The notes under the pieces: model-generated
Seen by the model: only the letters and a program-made list of their open reading frames with translations
Databases searched by the model: none
What the model was told of the DNA's origin: nothing
Translations under genes and position numbers: made by a program
Assembly: GCF_900113445.1 (NCBI RefSeq)
Contig: NZ_FOPJ01000005.1
Span: 120,371-184,370, forward strand
DNA: 64,000 nt
Origin: Corynebacterium spheniscorum
Lineage (GTDB): Bacteria; Actinomycetota; Actinomycetes; Mycobacteriales; Mycobacteriaceae
Reading direction: 5' to 3'
Shown: positions 17,870-25,933 of the stretch, piece after piece
Position numbering within the stretch: position 1 is the stretch's first letter
How the letters are laid out: every line of letters starts with the position of its first letter

Positions 17870-18886
17870 TTGAGTACTAGAACTGACCTGGTCGATATCG
17901 TCCAGGTAGAAAACCTGACCTGTGAATTAGGTGGTAAGAAGATTCTGCATGGTGTGGATCTACGGATTCCAGCCGGACGTATCCACGCCATACTGGGTGC
18001 TAATGGTGCCGGCAAAACCACCTTGGTGCGGGTGCTATCAACAATCCTCCCACCAGCTGGGGGAAAGGTAATTATTAATGGCCATGATATGGCGATCGAC
18101 CCGGCGGGGATCCGTGCCTCCATTGCTTTAACTGGGCAATATGCGGCAGTGGATGAGGAACTCACCGGCAAAGAAAATCTGGTGTTCTTCGGCCAACTCG
18201 CGGGGCTTAATAAATCTGCAGCGAAGACTCGCGCTGAGGAATTATTGACGCAGTTTTCTTTGACTGATGCGGGTAAGCGTCGCGTATCGAATTACTCCGG
18301 CGGTATGCGCCGCCGCCTCGATATTGCGTGCTCACTGGTGGTTCCCCCTACCCTACTATTCCTAGATGAGCCCACCACCGGTTTGGATCCGGCCAGCCGT
18401 AACGATGTCTGGGACATGATTGAGAACCTCGCTGCCTCTGGCACCGCCATTTTATTGACCACTCAGTACCTCAATGAGGCGGATCGCTTGGCTGATCGCA
18501 TCTCCATTCTGGCTTCCGGCAAGCTCATTGCCGAGGGCACACCCAGCGAATTGAAGAAGCAATATGGCAGCTCTTATTGCGATATTTCCTTCCGCACCGC
18601 TGAACAAGCCCAGCAATTCAGCGAGCAATTAGCGCGCACCGATAATGGCATTGATGATGCCAGCGTGATTGATGGCAGCACCGTGCACTTCGAAGCTCCG
18701 CGTGGCCACCGCGACCTGGTGGATGCCCTATTGCTCTGGCACGGCAGCCAAGATGACATTATTGACGCCGGTTTAACCCCACCAAGTTTGGACGAGGTGT
18801 ACTTGGCGCTCGCCGATGAAGGCGATGTGGCACACCAGGAAGAACGCGCTGCCCGCAAGGCCGCTGAGGAGGGGCCGACGCAGTGA
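17870..18886 (+). CDS. ABC transporter ATP-binding protein, DrrA-like exporter
   Basis: A 338-residue ATPase of the daunorubicin-resistance (DrrA) type. Walker A is LGANGAGKTT, the signature is NYSGGMRRRLD, Walker B is LLFLDEPTTGLDP and the switch region is LLTTQYLNEADRLADR; a DrrA-type C-terminal domain of about 100 residues follows. The frame is open from 17798, but TTG 17870 is the likely start because AAGGAG lies eight bases before it. The stop overlaps the GTG of the first permease gene by four bases, so ATPase and permeases form an operon. Such exporters remove drugs, lipids or peptides; the substrate here is unknown. The nearby bacteriocin gene makes an export or self-protection role possible but unproven. 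Confidence 0.93.
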   Translation: MSTRTDLVDIVQVENLTCELGGKKILHGVDLRIPAGRIHAILGANGAGKTTLVRVLSTILPPAGGKVIINGHDMAIDPAGIRASIALTGQYAAVDEELTGKENLVFFGQLAGLNKSAAKTRAEELLTQFSLTDAGKRRVSNYSGGMRRRLDIACSLVVPPTLLFLDEPTTGLDPASRNDVWDMIENLAASGTAILLTTQYLNEADRLADRISILASGKLIAEGTPSELKKQYGSSYCDISFRTAEQAQQFSEQLARTDNGIDDASVIDGSTVHFEAPRGHRDLVDALLLWHGSQDDIIDAGLTPPSLDEVYLALADEGDVAHQEERAARKAAEEGPTQ

Positions 18887-19632
18887 ACGCCATAGCAGCG
18901 ATTTGGTATCGCGATGTATTGCGCACGGTGCGCAATATCGGCGTGGTGATTTCCGCGCTTTTAATCCCCTCTATTTTCCTAGCCAGCTTCTACGGGGTGT
19001 TCGCGCATGCCGCGGAAGCCCTGGGCTTTGACTACGCCAGCTTCCTACTCCCAGCCGGGTTATTGCAGGTGCTCATTTTTACCGCTGGTGGTTCTGCTCT
19101 AGCTTTCGCCCGCGATGCTGAAGGTGGGGTGCATGACCGCATTAAAACCCTGCCGGTGAGCACCTCCAGCATTATTATTGGTCGCCTACTTGCAGATATC
19201 ACGCGTTTTACCTGGTCTGGTGCGGTAGTGGTGATTGTTGCACTATTGCTCGGAGCGAAGCTTCCTTCGGATGCAAAAAATCTGGTGCTCTGGCTACTGC
19301 TCTTTTATGTCATGACCATCGTGGTTTGCGCTGCGGTGGATGCCTTAAGCCTTAGCTCCAAGCACCCGGTGTCCACCGCCATGGTGGTGCAATCGCTCAC
19401 CATCGCGGTGGTGATGTTTTCCACCGCCTATGTGCCCGGCATCGTATTAACCGGCGCGATCGGCAAGGCTGCGCAACATATGCCCTTTTCCTCCATGTTG
19501 GATACAGCACGCGCTTTGCAAGCCGGGGTGGAAGCTGGCCGCGATGGTTGGCTCAGCATCGCCTGGCTGGCCCTTTTTGGTGTTCTAGCGATCTGGGGAT
19601 TGGCGAGGAATCTGAGGAGGAATCATGGCTAA
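18883..19632 (+). CDS. ABC-2 type permease (first of two)
   Basis: A 249-residue integral membrane protein with about six hydrophobic segments, starting from GTG 18883 inside the stop of the ATPase gene. The N-terminal RDVLRTVRNIGVVISALLIPSIF is typical of DrrB-like ABC-2 permeases that begin with an amphipathic segment, and DRIKTLPVSTSSIIIGR is the conserved cytosolic loop that couples to the ATPase. It overlaps the second permease gene by eight bases. Together the two permeases should pair as a heterodimer with the ATPase encoded upstream. Confidence 0.9.
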   Translation: MNAIAAIWYRDVLRTVRNIGVVISALLIPSIFLASFYGVFAHAAEALGFDYASFLLPAGLLQVLIFTAGGSALAFARDAEGGVHDRIKTLPVSTSSIIIGRLLADITRFTWSGAVVVIVALLLGAKLPSDAKNLVLWLLLFYVMTIVVCAAVDALSLSSKHPVSTAMVVQSLTIAVVMFSTAYVPGIVLTGAIGKAAQHMPFSSMLDTARALQAGVEAGRDGWLSIAWLALFGVLAIWGLARNLRRNHG

Positions 19633-20401
19633 TTACATTGGCGTTCACGGTGGACGACACATCACCCGATTGCTCCATGACCGATCCTTAATGCTCAATA
19701 CCCTGGTCATGCCGATTGTCTCGGTCTTGATCGTGGTGGGGCTGTTTGGTGACTTCATGAAAGCTAGCCAAGGGCTAGAAGAACTCGACCTTATGCCAGT
19801 AACGGTCATGTTTATTATTTCCGCCCAATTGATGAACTCGCAGTCCGTAGCGGCTTCCTTGGTAAGCGAACGCCAACGCGGAATCACCGATCGTTTCTTC
19901 ACGACTCCAGGAGGTATTACGCCCTATGTGTGGGGTACCTGGTGGGCGGTCTTCCTGCGGCTTTTTGTTGCTGGTTTAACCGGTCCGATTATCACCACGA
20001 TTATGGGGATGCGGCCATCGCTTCCCGCCCTAGGGTGGTTGCTCTTCCTTAATATCTTGGTAGCTGCGACGATCTCTATCTTCGCAATCGGGTTTTCTTC
20101 CTTGGTGAAGGTCCCGGAGGCGACCATGATTATGACGCCCTTTGCCTTCATTTTGATGTTTCTCTCGGCCGGCATCGTGCCTACTGAAAGTTTCATCTCC
20201 GTAGTCCAGCCGCTGGTGCGTATTAACCCGATTACGCATGCGGTGCGAGCCGGGATTGCCTTGGATGATGGTCCTTTGGCGCAAGTACTCGGGGTGAAAG
20301 AGGCTTTGCCGGAGCTCACGATCGCAGTGATCTTCTTTGCCGTGATCTTGGTGTTCTTCGCCTTCATTGCCTTCCGCAAAGCGAAGAAGAATTGGCTGTA
20401 G
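19625..20401 (+). CDS. ABC-2 type permease (second of two)
   Basis: A 258-residue membrane protein paralogous to the preceding permease, with about six membrane segments and the conserved cytosolic loop QRGITDRFFTTPGG near residue 85. It ends with a hydrophobic helix and basic tail (AFRKAKKNWL). ATG 19625 lies within the end of the previous gene, so translation is coupled. The gene closes the three-gene exporter operon and is followed within 15 bp by a terminator. Confidence 0.9.
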   Translation: MANYIGVHGGRHITRLLHDRSLMLNTLVMPIVSVLIVVGLFGDFMKASQGLEELDLMPVTVMFIISAQLMNSQSVAASLVSERQRGITDRFFTTPGGITPYVWGTWWAVFLRLFVAGLTGPIITTIMGMRPSLPALGWLLFLNILVAATISIFAIGFSSLVKVPEATMIMTPFAFILMFLSAGIVPTESFISVVQPLVRINPITHAVRAGIALDDGPLAQVLGVKEALPELTIAVIFFAVILVFFAFIAFRKAKKNWL

Positions 20402-20414
20402 TAGGCAAAAGATC

Positions 20415-20447
20415 AGGGGAGCCGCTCAAGGCGACTCCCCTATTTTC
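20415..20447. terminator. Terminator between convergent exporter and thioredoxin-like genes
   Basis: Arms AGGGGAG (20415-20421) and CTCCCCT (20435-20441) enclose a 13-base loop, followed by ATTTTCTT on the plus strand. It terminates the ABC operon and may also act on the convergent gene whose stop is at 20456. Confidence 0.7.
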
Positions 20448-20455
20448 TTGGCTGT

Positions 20456-21340
20456 TTAGAACAGTGCGCTGGCCATTTTGGTGCGTGCGGCAATCACGCG
20501 GGGATCAGCATCATCGAAGAGCGTGAACAGATCCAAAAGACGCTGGTGTGCTTCTTTCTTCCGCGGACCAGAGAACTGCTCCAGCAGATAGTCGAAGGCC
20601 CACTCTAAATCCCCTTGGGTAATAGCAGTATCGGCAGCCACAAAGGGATCAGCATCGGCGCCTTCTTGCTTGCTCAAGCGCTGCAGCATCTCTGCGGTAT
20701 GGAGGGCGGAAATAATGTCCTTATCCGCTGGCTTTTTGGCCAAGGCCTGCTTGTAAACCTCAATAGCTTCATCGAAGCGAGCATTATTAAGGTGCTCGGC
20801 TGCCTCATCGAGCAGTGGATCTCCCGTGGGGGCCTCAGCAGGAGAAGCTGCTGGGGCCTCGGCACCCGCCAAAGAAGGGCTAATGGCGATCACCAGCTGC
20901 TCACACCACTGCTCTAACGCCTCACGCGGTTGAGGTCCGGCGAAGTGTGTCACTGGGCGACCAGCGGCCACTGCCACCACTGTGGGGATGGCATTGATAC
21001 CAAAGACCTGCGCTAATTCCGGGGAGGCATCGACATCAGCGTGGACGAAGGCGAGATCGCCATTGCGGGCAGAAATAATTTCTTCTAAGTCCGCCTGCAA
21101 GGTTTCGGATTCTGGGGCACGAGAAGAGCCTAAGAGAACCACCACCGGCACGCTTTGTGAGCGTCCGAGCACCTCCGTTTCTAGGTTGGCGGTAGTCAGC
21201 TCCACGCTTGGTGCTGCGCTACCCGGAGCTTCTGCGCGAGCCCGGGCACGCTCTTCAGCTTGAGCGCGGGCTTCCGCCCGGGCTTTCACTTCGCCAAGAT
21301 CAATGGCTCCGCCGCTCATAAAACGATCAAGGGTGCTCAT
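20456..21340 (-). CDS. Thioredoxin-fold TPR protein (YbbN/CnoX-like), lacking CxxC
   Basis: A 294-residue protein with three parts. Residues 1-50 are charged and Ala-rich, with EARAQAEERARARAEA probably helical. A thioredoxin-like domain follows (about 55-165), where the position of the redox site reads SSRAPES, so both active-site cysteines are missing, while the cis-Pro segment INAIPTVVAVAAGRPV is kept. A C-terminal tetratricopeptide region (about 185-290) includes AAEHLNNARFDEAIEVYKQAL. This is the layout of the co-chaperone YbbN (CnoX). It lies alone, convergent with the exporter operon. Confidence 0.88.
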   Translation of the reverse strand: MSTLDRFMSGGAIDLGEVKARAEARAQAEERARARAEAPGSAAPSVELTTANLETEVLGRSQSVPVVVLLGSSRAPESETLQADLEEIISARNGDLAFVHADVDASPELAQVFGINAIPTVVAVAAGRPVTHFAGPQPREALEQWCEQLVIAISPSLAGAEAPAASPAEAPTGDPLLDEAAEHLNNARFDEAIEVYKQALAKKPADKDIISALHTAEMLQRLSKQEGADADPFVAADTAITQGDLEWAFDYLLEQFSGPRKKEAHQRLLDLFTLFDDADPRVIAARTKMASALF

Positions 21341-21392
21341 AATTGTGCTGTGTGCTCCTTAAGAAAATTTTTTCGCTGGGTAGAGACTCTAC

Positions 21393-21698
21393 TTAGTCTT
21401 GAGCCAAGCGCTTCTCCACAGCCTCGACCTTGGCTTTGATCTGGCCGCTATAGCCGGGGCGGATATCGGCCTTGATCACCAATGAGGTTCGCGGGGATAC
21501 CTCGGCCACTGCCTCGGTGGCGCGCTTGATGACATCCATGACTTCATCCCATTCACCTTCGATGAGAGTGAACATGGCGTTTGTTTCATTGGGAAGCCCC
21601 GATTCCCGGACGATGCGTACTGCCTCGGTGACAGCATCGGCCATTTCGGCATCCGCGGTGGGAGTTTGGGTGGGGGCCACAGAAAAAGCAACGATCAT
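21393..21698 (-). CDS. MTH1187-family thiamine-binding protein (DUF77)
   Basis: A 101-residue protein of the thiamine-binding MTH1187/YkoF-like family. Landmarks are IVAFSVAPTQTP at the N-terminus, the adjacent ADAVTEAVRIVRESGL, MFTLIEGEWDEVMDVIKRA in the middle, and SLVIKADIRPG at the C-terminal beta strand. Proteins of this family bind thiamine or hydroxymethylpyrimidine, but their cellular role is poorly defined. It is small, soluble and alone; no thiamine-pyrophosphate riboswitch is seen upstream. Confidence 0.88.
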   Translation of the reverse strand: MIVAFSVAPTQTPTADAEMADAVTEAVRIVRESGLPNETNAMFTLIEGEWDEVMDVIKRATEAVAEVSPRTSLVIKADIRPGYSGQIKAKVEAVEKRLAQD

Positions 21699-21736
21699 GG
21701 CACCCCAGGGTAGTCATAGTTGGAGGTATTTGGCGG

Positions 21737-22075
21737 CTATCGACGTTCCCAGCAGGCGGTATGCCAATGCCGGCGGTCTTCTGAACCGCGCAAGGAATCT
21801 CGGGGCCAGGCGACAATGTGTCGAATCCCGGGCGGAATATCTTGGTTGCAGCCCGGGCAAATATAGTATTTCTTCGCTGCGCTAGCCCCCATGCGTCGGA
21901 CTAAATATGGCGCACCATAATCCCAACTAGGCCCGGTTTCTACTTGGGTTCCCAAGAAGGCAGCGCCATCATCAGGAAGGCGGCGGGGTTCCCAGACTGC
22001 AGCGCTCCGGGCACGCTTCGAGGCACCCTTTTTGGGCATGCCTCTTCGCCCGGAATGATGGTTCCTGCGCGGCAT
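21737..22075 (-). CDS. Conserved actinobacterial protein with zinc-ribbon-like motif
   Basis: A 112-residue basic protein started from ATG 22075, which follows a strong AGGAGGGG site; the frame is open back to 22135 but that part overlaps nucS. The N-terminal third is Arg/Lys-rich (PRRNHHSGRRGMPKKG). The C-terminal half contains KYYICPGCNQDIPPG and a late HWHTACWERR, a CxxC plus HxxxC pattern that could bind zinc and that resembles degenerate HNH or zinc-ribbon folds. It is commonly mis-annotated as an ATP/GTP-binding protein but has no P-loop. It lies 13 bp downstream of nucS and is probably co-transcribed, which hints at a link to DNA repair. Confidence 0.8.
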   Translation of the reverse strand: MPRRNHHSGRRGMPKKGASKRARSAAVWEPRRLPDDGAAFLGTQVETGPSWDYGAPYLVRRMGASAAKKYYICPGCNQDIPPGIRHIVAWPRDSLRGSEDRRHWHTACWERR

Positions 22076-22088
22076 ATATAGACCCCTC

Positions 22089-22781
22089 CTAAAACAGCCG
22101 GAGTTCCCGGGACTCGATGCCACGTAGCTCGTCATAGTCTAAGGTCACACAGCGAATCCCGCGGTCCTCAGCTAAGGTCCGGGCTTGGGGTTTGATTTCT
22201 TGGGCGGCGAATACTCCCAAGACAGGCTTGAGCAGCTCATCGCGGTTCAATAGCTCCAAATAGCGGGTCAATTGCTCCACGCCATCAATACCGCCGCGGC
22301 GCTTAATCTCCACAGCCACAGTGGTTCCTTTTTTATCGCGACAGAGAATATCAACGGGACCAATCGCGGTGGGATATTCGCGACGGATAAGTGAGTAGCC
22401 TTCACCGAGGGTCTCGATGTGCTCGGCTAATAACTCCTGCAGGTGGGCTTCTACGCCGTCTTTAGTCAGGCCCGGATCTTCGCCGAGTTCATGTTCTAGG
22501 TCATGCTCGATTTTCTCAATGGTGATGCGCAGCTGCTCGCCTTTTTTATTTTCCACCACCCACAGGATCAGTCCGGTTTCTTCACCATCCTGATCAGTAA
22601 TGGGGCTTCCCTTCAAGGTACATGGTGGGGTCATCCAATTCAGCGGCTTATAGGCGCGGTCATCAGCATGGATAGACACCGATCCATCGGCTTTGAGTAA
22701 AAGAAGGCGGGTAGCCATCGGTAGGTGGGCTTCTAATCGACCCACATAGTCAACACTGCAACGTGCGATTACAAGACGCAT
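22089..22781 (-). CDS. nucS: Mismatch-specific endonuclease NucS (EndoMS)
   Basis: A 230-residue NucS. In Actinobacteria, which lack MutS/MutL, NucS/EndoMS cleaves mismatched DNA and underlies the alternative mismatch-repair pathway. The N-terminal domain begins [20 protein letters not shown], followed by a dimerisation region. The C-terminal RecB-like nuclease domain shows [14 protein letters not shown] and VAVEIKRRG, carrying the catalytic Asp, Glu and Lys. The last residues, SRELRLF, match the beta-clamp-binding tail known from NucS. The gene is followed by a small Cys-rich protein gene and lies downstream of a DUF2550 gene, the same neighbourhood as in other corynebacteria. Confidence 0.95.
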   Translation of the reverse strand: MRLVIARCSVDYVGRLEAHLPMATRLLLLKADGSVSIHADDRAYKPLNWMTPPCTLKGSPITDQDGEETGLILWVVENKKGEQLRITIEKIEHDLEHELGEDPGLTKDGVEAHLQELLAEHIETLGEGYSLIRREYPTAIGPVDILCRDKKGTTVAVEIKRRGGIDGVEQLTRYLELLNRDELLKPVLGVFAAQEIKPQARTLAEDRGIRCVTLDYDELRGIESRELRLF

Positions 22782-22806
22782 GGCGACTAGGATACGCAGC
22801 CGAGTT

Positions 22807-23367
22807 TTAGTACGCGCCTCGGCCCTTATCTCGCATCGCTTGTTCGCGGCTGAGCTTATCTCGCAGCGCCCAATAATCGACGCGTTGCTGCCTAAGATCT
22901 GGGGCTGATTCCACCCACGCCCGCAAAGCCATTTCCCCGTGCGCTTCCAACCCCACTTCGTAGCGCTTGCCCCCCACTGCTTCCTCGTGGTGTTCCCCCT
23001 GATGCTCCCCCACCGAGATGGTTAAGATTTTGACCTCATCTGGCATGAATTCTGCTTCAGATTCACTCAGCCCGCGTGTCCCCAAAATTTCTACTTCACG
23101 GCGGTCCAATACCAGGTTCGCCCAGGGCCTCAGCGAGCGAAGTTTGAAATACTCCAGGGTTTCGCCTTCATACCTCAACGTTCCGTGTCGCCACCCATGG
23201 TTCCCGCTCGCCGGTAACTCTCGCATAATCACATTCGTTCCCCGCGAGCGCAGGCTAAAAAAACGCCACGCGGCAGCCGCGACCGAAGCCACAGCCACCG
23301 CGAGCACCAGCACGAGGCAAATCCAAAATAACCAAGATACGAGATTGGGTGACACGAAGCGCTCCAA
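22807..23367 (-). CDS. DUF2550 family membrane-anchored protein
   Basis: A 186-residue protein with one N-terminal membrane helix ([22 protein letters not shown]) and a soluble domain of about 150 residues containing [18 protein letters not shown] and the charged [17 protein letters not shown] tail. It matches the DUF2550 family that in corynebacteria and mycobacteria sits between atpC and nucS; here the Mo cluster has been placed between it and atpC. Function unknown. The upstream stretch 23368-23906 belongs to the divergent promoter region of the Mo cluster. Confidence 0.85.
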   Translation of the reverse strand: MERFVSPNLVSWLFWICLVLVLAVAVASVAAAAWRFFSLRSRGTNVIMRELPASGNHGWRHGTLRYEGETLEYFKLRSLRPWANLVLDRREVEILGTRGLSESEAEFMPDEVKILTISVGEHQGEHHEEAVGGKRYEVGLEAHGEMALRAWVESAPDLRQQRVDYWALRDKLSREQAMRDKGRGAY

Positions 23368-23672
23368 GGCTCAGGGAGGTCAGGGTGAGGGAACTGAAGG
23401 CTAGTTGAGGGCGTTAGAGATATCTGCAGATAATACGTCGCTTATCGCGCCAGCCTCAAAAATTCGGATCTCAAGAATGATCGAGCGCAACCTTCGGCTT
23501 ACCCCCTGGGGGCGTTCCCGCAGCCGAATGAAGCCTTCCTCCCCGGTGTATGCAGTGATCACCTCAAAGAAGTATCTCCTATTAACGCAATAGGAAATAT
23601 CCGATTTTTCACTAAAAATGAGTGTGACCTGCACGATTAGCCCCGGTGACCTTGAACACAGGTGGGTACCCT

Positions 23673-23798
23673 TGTACGCCCGAACATGTCCGATCGTACA
23701 GAATCGGGAAGTAGTACCTATAGCCCTCTCAACAGGACTTATAAGGGTGGGGCAATTCTAAAAAATGCATGTGACCTGCTTTTATGTACAGACGTACA
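23673..23798. promoter_or_regulatory. Candidate operators upstream of the Mo-oxidoreductase cluster
   Basis: Two dyads lie in the 540-bp gap before the first gene of the cluster. The larger (23673-23700) has outer arms TGTACG and CGTACA placed symmetrically around a central ACATGT hexamer (23684-23689), so all three elements share one centre. The smaller (23785-23798) is TGTAC-AGAC-GTACA. Nested symmetry of this kind is typical of sites for dimeric HTH regulators such as TetR proteins, and a TetR gene closes the cluster. Binding is inferred from symmetry only. Confidence 0.45.
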
Positions 23799-23906
23799 GG
23801 TTACCAATCATTTCGGTATCCCCCCTGGTGGACGTTAGGATAAGGGCAACTAACGAGCTTATTCGTTTGGTTTTTCACCACACTCATCCATACCCGGAGG
23901 CTAAGC

Positions 23907-24407
23907 ATGTCAACTCCCTATGTTGTAGGGACGCCCAACGCCACCGAGGACGTGTTTCTACACGTCAAGCCGGGACGTCGACGCGCCCCCCTACTTCGTT
24001 ATTTCCGGTTCAACCTCCCCCGGTTAACGAAGCTCGTACTGATGGTAATTATTGCCGTCATCGGAGGTTCTGTAGCCTACACTGCTTTGTCCAACCATCT
24101 TCCCTTTGCCCATGCTGATATAGCTCTGTGGATCGTCGTAGCCATGGCGATTCTCTATCTTGTTGTTGCCGCAGTCACCAAGCTGCGGATCTGGGACGCG
24201 GGAAGCCTCATCGCTATCTGCGCGGTGTTGATCTACATCGGCGGCCTCTTCGGAGATGCCCCCTACGTCTGGAATGGCGCCAGCATCCAACAAGCAGCTA
24301 TTTGGAACATCATGATGATGGCCTCTGTGGCCTACGTGGTTCTCAACGCGCTGGTTCTTTATGGGATGTTCGTTGTCTACCCGGACGACCAGAACTTCAC
24401 TGACTAG
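23907..24407 (+). CDS. Four-helix membrane protein, first gene of Mo cluster
   Basis: A 166-residue membrane protein with a cytosolic N-terminal stretch of about 40 residues ending in LLRYFRFNLPRLTK and four hydrophobic segments (near 44-65, 73-93, 97-115 and 133-158). ATG 23907 follows GGAGG at proper distance. It has no cofactor motif that I recognise. It lies 28 bp before the cytochrome/Mo protein gene, so the two are certainly co-transcribed and it is likely a membrane subunit or assembly partner of that enzyme. No similar family comes to mind, so function is left open. Confidence 0.8.
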   Translation: MSTPYVVGTPNATEDVFLHVKPGRRRAPLLRYFRFNLPRLTKLVLMVIIAVIGGSVAYTALSNHLPFAHADIALWIVVAMAILYLVVAAVTKLRIWDAGSLIAICAVLIYIGGLFGDAPYVWNGASIQQAAIWNIMMMASVAYVVLNALVLYGMFVVYPDDQNFTD

Positions 24408-24435
24408 CCCCTAGACCTCAAGAAGGAACCACAAC

Positions 24436-25920
24436 ATGGAATTCGGATTCCCCTGGTGGATCAGGGCAGAACACTTCCTCAACATCATCTTCATTACCTT
24501 CTTCATTCGCTCGGGTATCGAGATTCTCGGTACTTTCCCGCGTCTGCACACTTCCGAGCACACCCCTGCCGGTAAGCAGTGGGCGCAGTTCACGATTAAA
24601 GAGAAGAAGAAGCACAAGTACTACTCCGTCGGCAGTGAATACGAGGATTACTCCCCGATCATCTCGCTGCCCGGCCGCGGCCTGCTCGGACAAGGTCGCT
24701 ACTGGCACTTCATTACGGTCGCTGGTTTCGTTACCTGCACCGTCATCTACTTCGCGCTGCTGATCTTCACAGGTCAATGGCGTCGCTACGTGCCCAACAG
24801 CCTGGATGTCTTCCCGCAGGCATTCAACGACATGATGACCTACATGGCGTTCCAAATTCCGGAACACATGCCTGGCATGCCTTTCAACGCTGTCCAGCAG
24901 CTCTCCTATGGCTTTGTCATCTTGCTGCTCGGGCCCTTCATGATCTTCACCGGTTTCATGCAGTCCCCGGCGGTGGCCAACCACTGGCCGAAGCTCACCA
25001 AGGCTCTCGGCTCGCGTCAGGTCATTCGCTCCCTGCACTGGTGGGGTCTGATTGCTTACCTAGCCTTCATCGTCATCCACGTGTTCATGGTTATCGCTCA
25101 CGGCTACGGCCACGAGGTTTCCAAGATGGTCTTCGGCCACACCGAAGCCCCCACCGCTGCCGCGATTATCTTCACCATGTTCTTGACCTTCGTGGTCTTC
25201 CTACATGTGGTTGCTACCAAGACCTCCTTGAACAATGGCCGCCTGGTCGAGAAGCTGAACAACATTGTTGTTCGCCCGCTGACCCGCCGCCTGATCAAGC
25301 TGGAATCTCGTCAGTTCATCACTGATGATCGCATCACCCCGAACCACCGCGCTTCTGGTCACGCACCGGAAGCAGATACCTACAAGGCTTTGGTCGCGCA
25401 TGGTTATGCCGATGACTTTGTCCTAGAAATCGGTGGCTTCGTGGAGAAGCCGATGTCGCTGACGCTCAAGGATCTCCATGAGCTGGCACAGGGCCACACC
25501 CAAACCACGCTGCACCACTGCGTCCAGGGCTTCAGCTCGGTCGGTAAGTGGGAAGGCATCCCGGTACACGCTCTGCTCGAGCTGGCCAAGCCGCTGCCCG
25601 GCGCGACCGACGTGATCTACATGTCGCACCAGCGTATGGGCCGCGATGACCCGCTATATTCCGAGAGCTGGTACTACGACTCCAACTCGATGCTGGAAGC
25701 CAACCAGCCGCAATCCCTGATTGCCATTGGACTGAACTCCGATGAACTGCCCATCAAGAATGGTGCCCCGGTTCGTCTCCGCGTGGAGACCTCCACCGGC
25801 TTCCGTTCCGTGAAGTGGCTGGAGCGCATCGAAGTTGTCAATCGTTACGACATTATCGGCAAGGGCCGTGGTGGTTGGTTCGAGGACAACGACTACTACG
25901 ACCGCATGCAGATGATTTAG
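24436..25920 (+). CDS. b-type cytochrome fused to sulfite-oxidase-like molybdopterin domain
   Basis: A 494-residue fusion. The first ~265 residues contain five membrane helices with histidines placed like haem ligands of formate-dehydrogenase/b561-type cytochromes: His13, His91 (RYWHFIT), His201 (RSLHWWG) and His215 (FIVIHVF). Residues ~320-470 form an oxidoreductase molybdopterin-binding domain: LEIGGFVEKP, then HHCVQGFSSVGKWEGIP with the probable Mo-ligand Cys362, and KNGAPVRLRV followed by FRSVKWLERIE. The layout recalls YedY/YedZ (MsrP/MsrQ) but in one chain and in the opposite order, and no Tat signal precedes the Mo domain. Substrate unknown; quinone-linked oxidoreduction at the membrane is inferred. 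AAGGA precedes ATG 24436. Confidence 0.85.
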   Translation: MEFGFPWWIRAEHFLNIIFITFFIRSGIEILGTFPRLHTSEHTPAGKQWAQFTIKEKKKHKYYSVGSEYEDYSPIISLPGRGLLGQGRYWHFITVAGFVTCTVIYFALLIFTGQWRRYVPNSLDVFPQAFNDMMTYMAFQIPEHMPGMPFNAVQQLSYGFVILLLGPFMIFTGFMQSPAVANHWPKLTKALGSRQVIRSLHWWGLIAYLAFIVIHVFMVIAHGYGHEVSKMVFGHTEAPTAAAIIFTMFLTFVVFLHVVATKTSLNNGRLVEKLNNIVVRPLTRRLIKLESRQFITDDRITPNHRASGHAPEADTYKALVAHGYADDFVLEIGGFVEKPMSLTLKDLHELAQGHTQTTLHHCVQGFSSVGKWEGIPVHALLELAKPLPGATDVIYMSHQRMGRDDPLYSESWYYDSNSMLEANQPQSLIAIGLNSDELPIKNGAPVRLRVETSTGFRSVKWLERIEVVNRYDIIGKGRGGWFEDNDYYDRMQMI

Positions 25921-25933
25921 GAGACGCGAGAAA

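Noticed and set aside
23401..23634. A 77-codon minus-strand ORF in the regulatory gap before the Mo cluster
   Set aside because: GTG start without a good ribosome site and no recognisable features; possible but not supportable.
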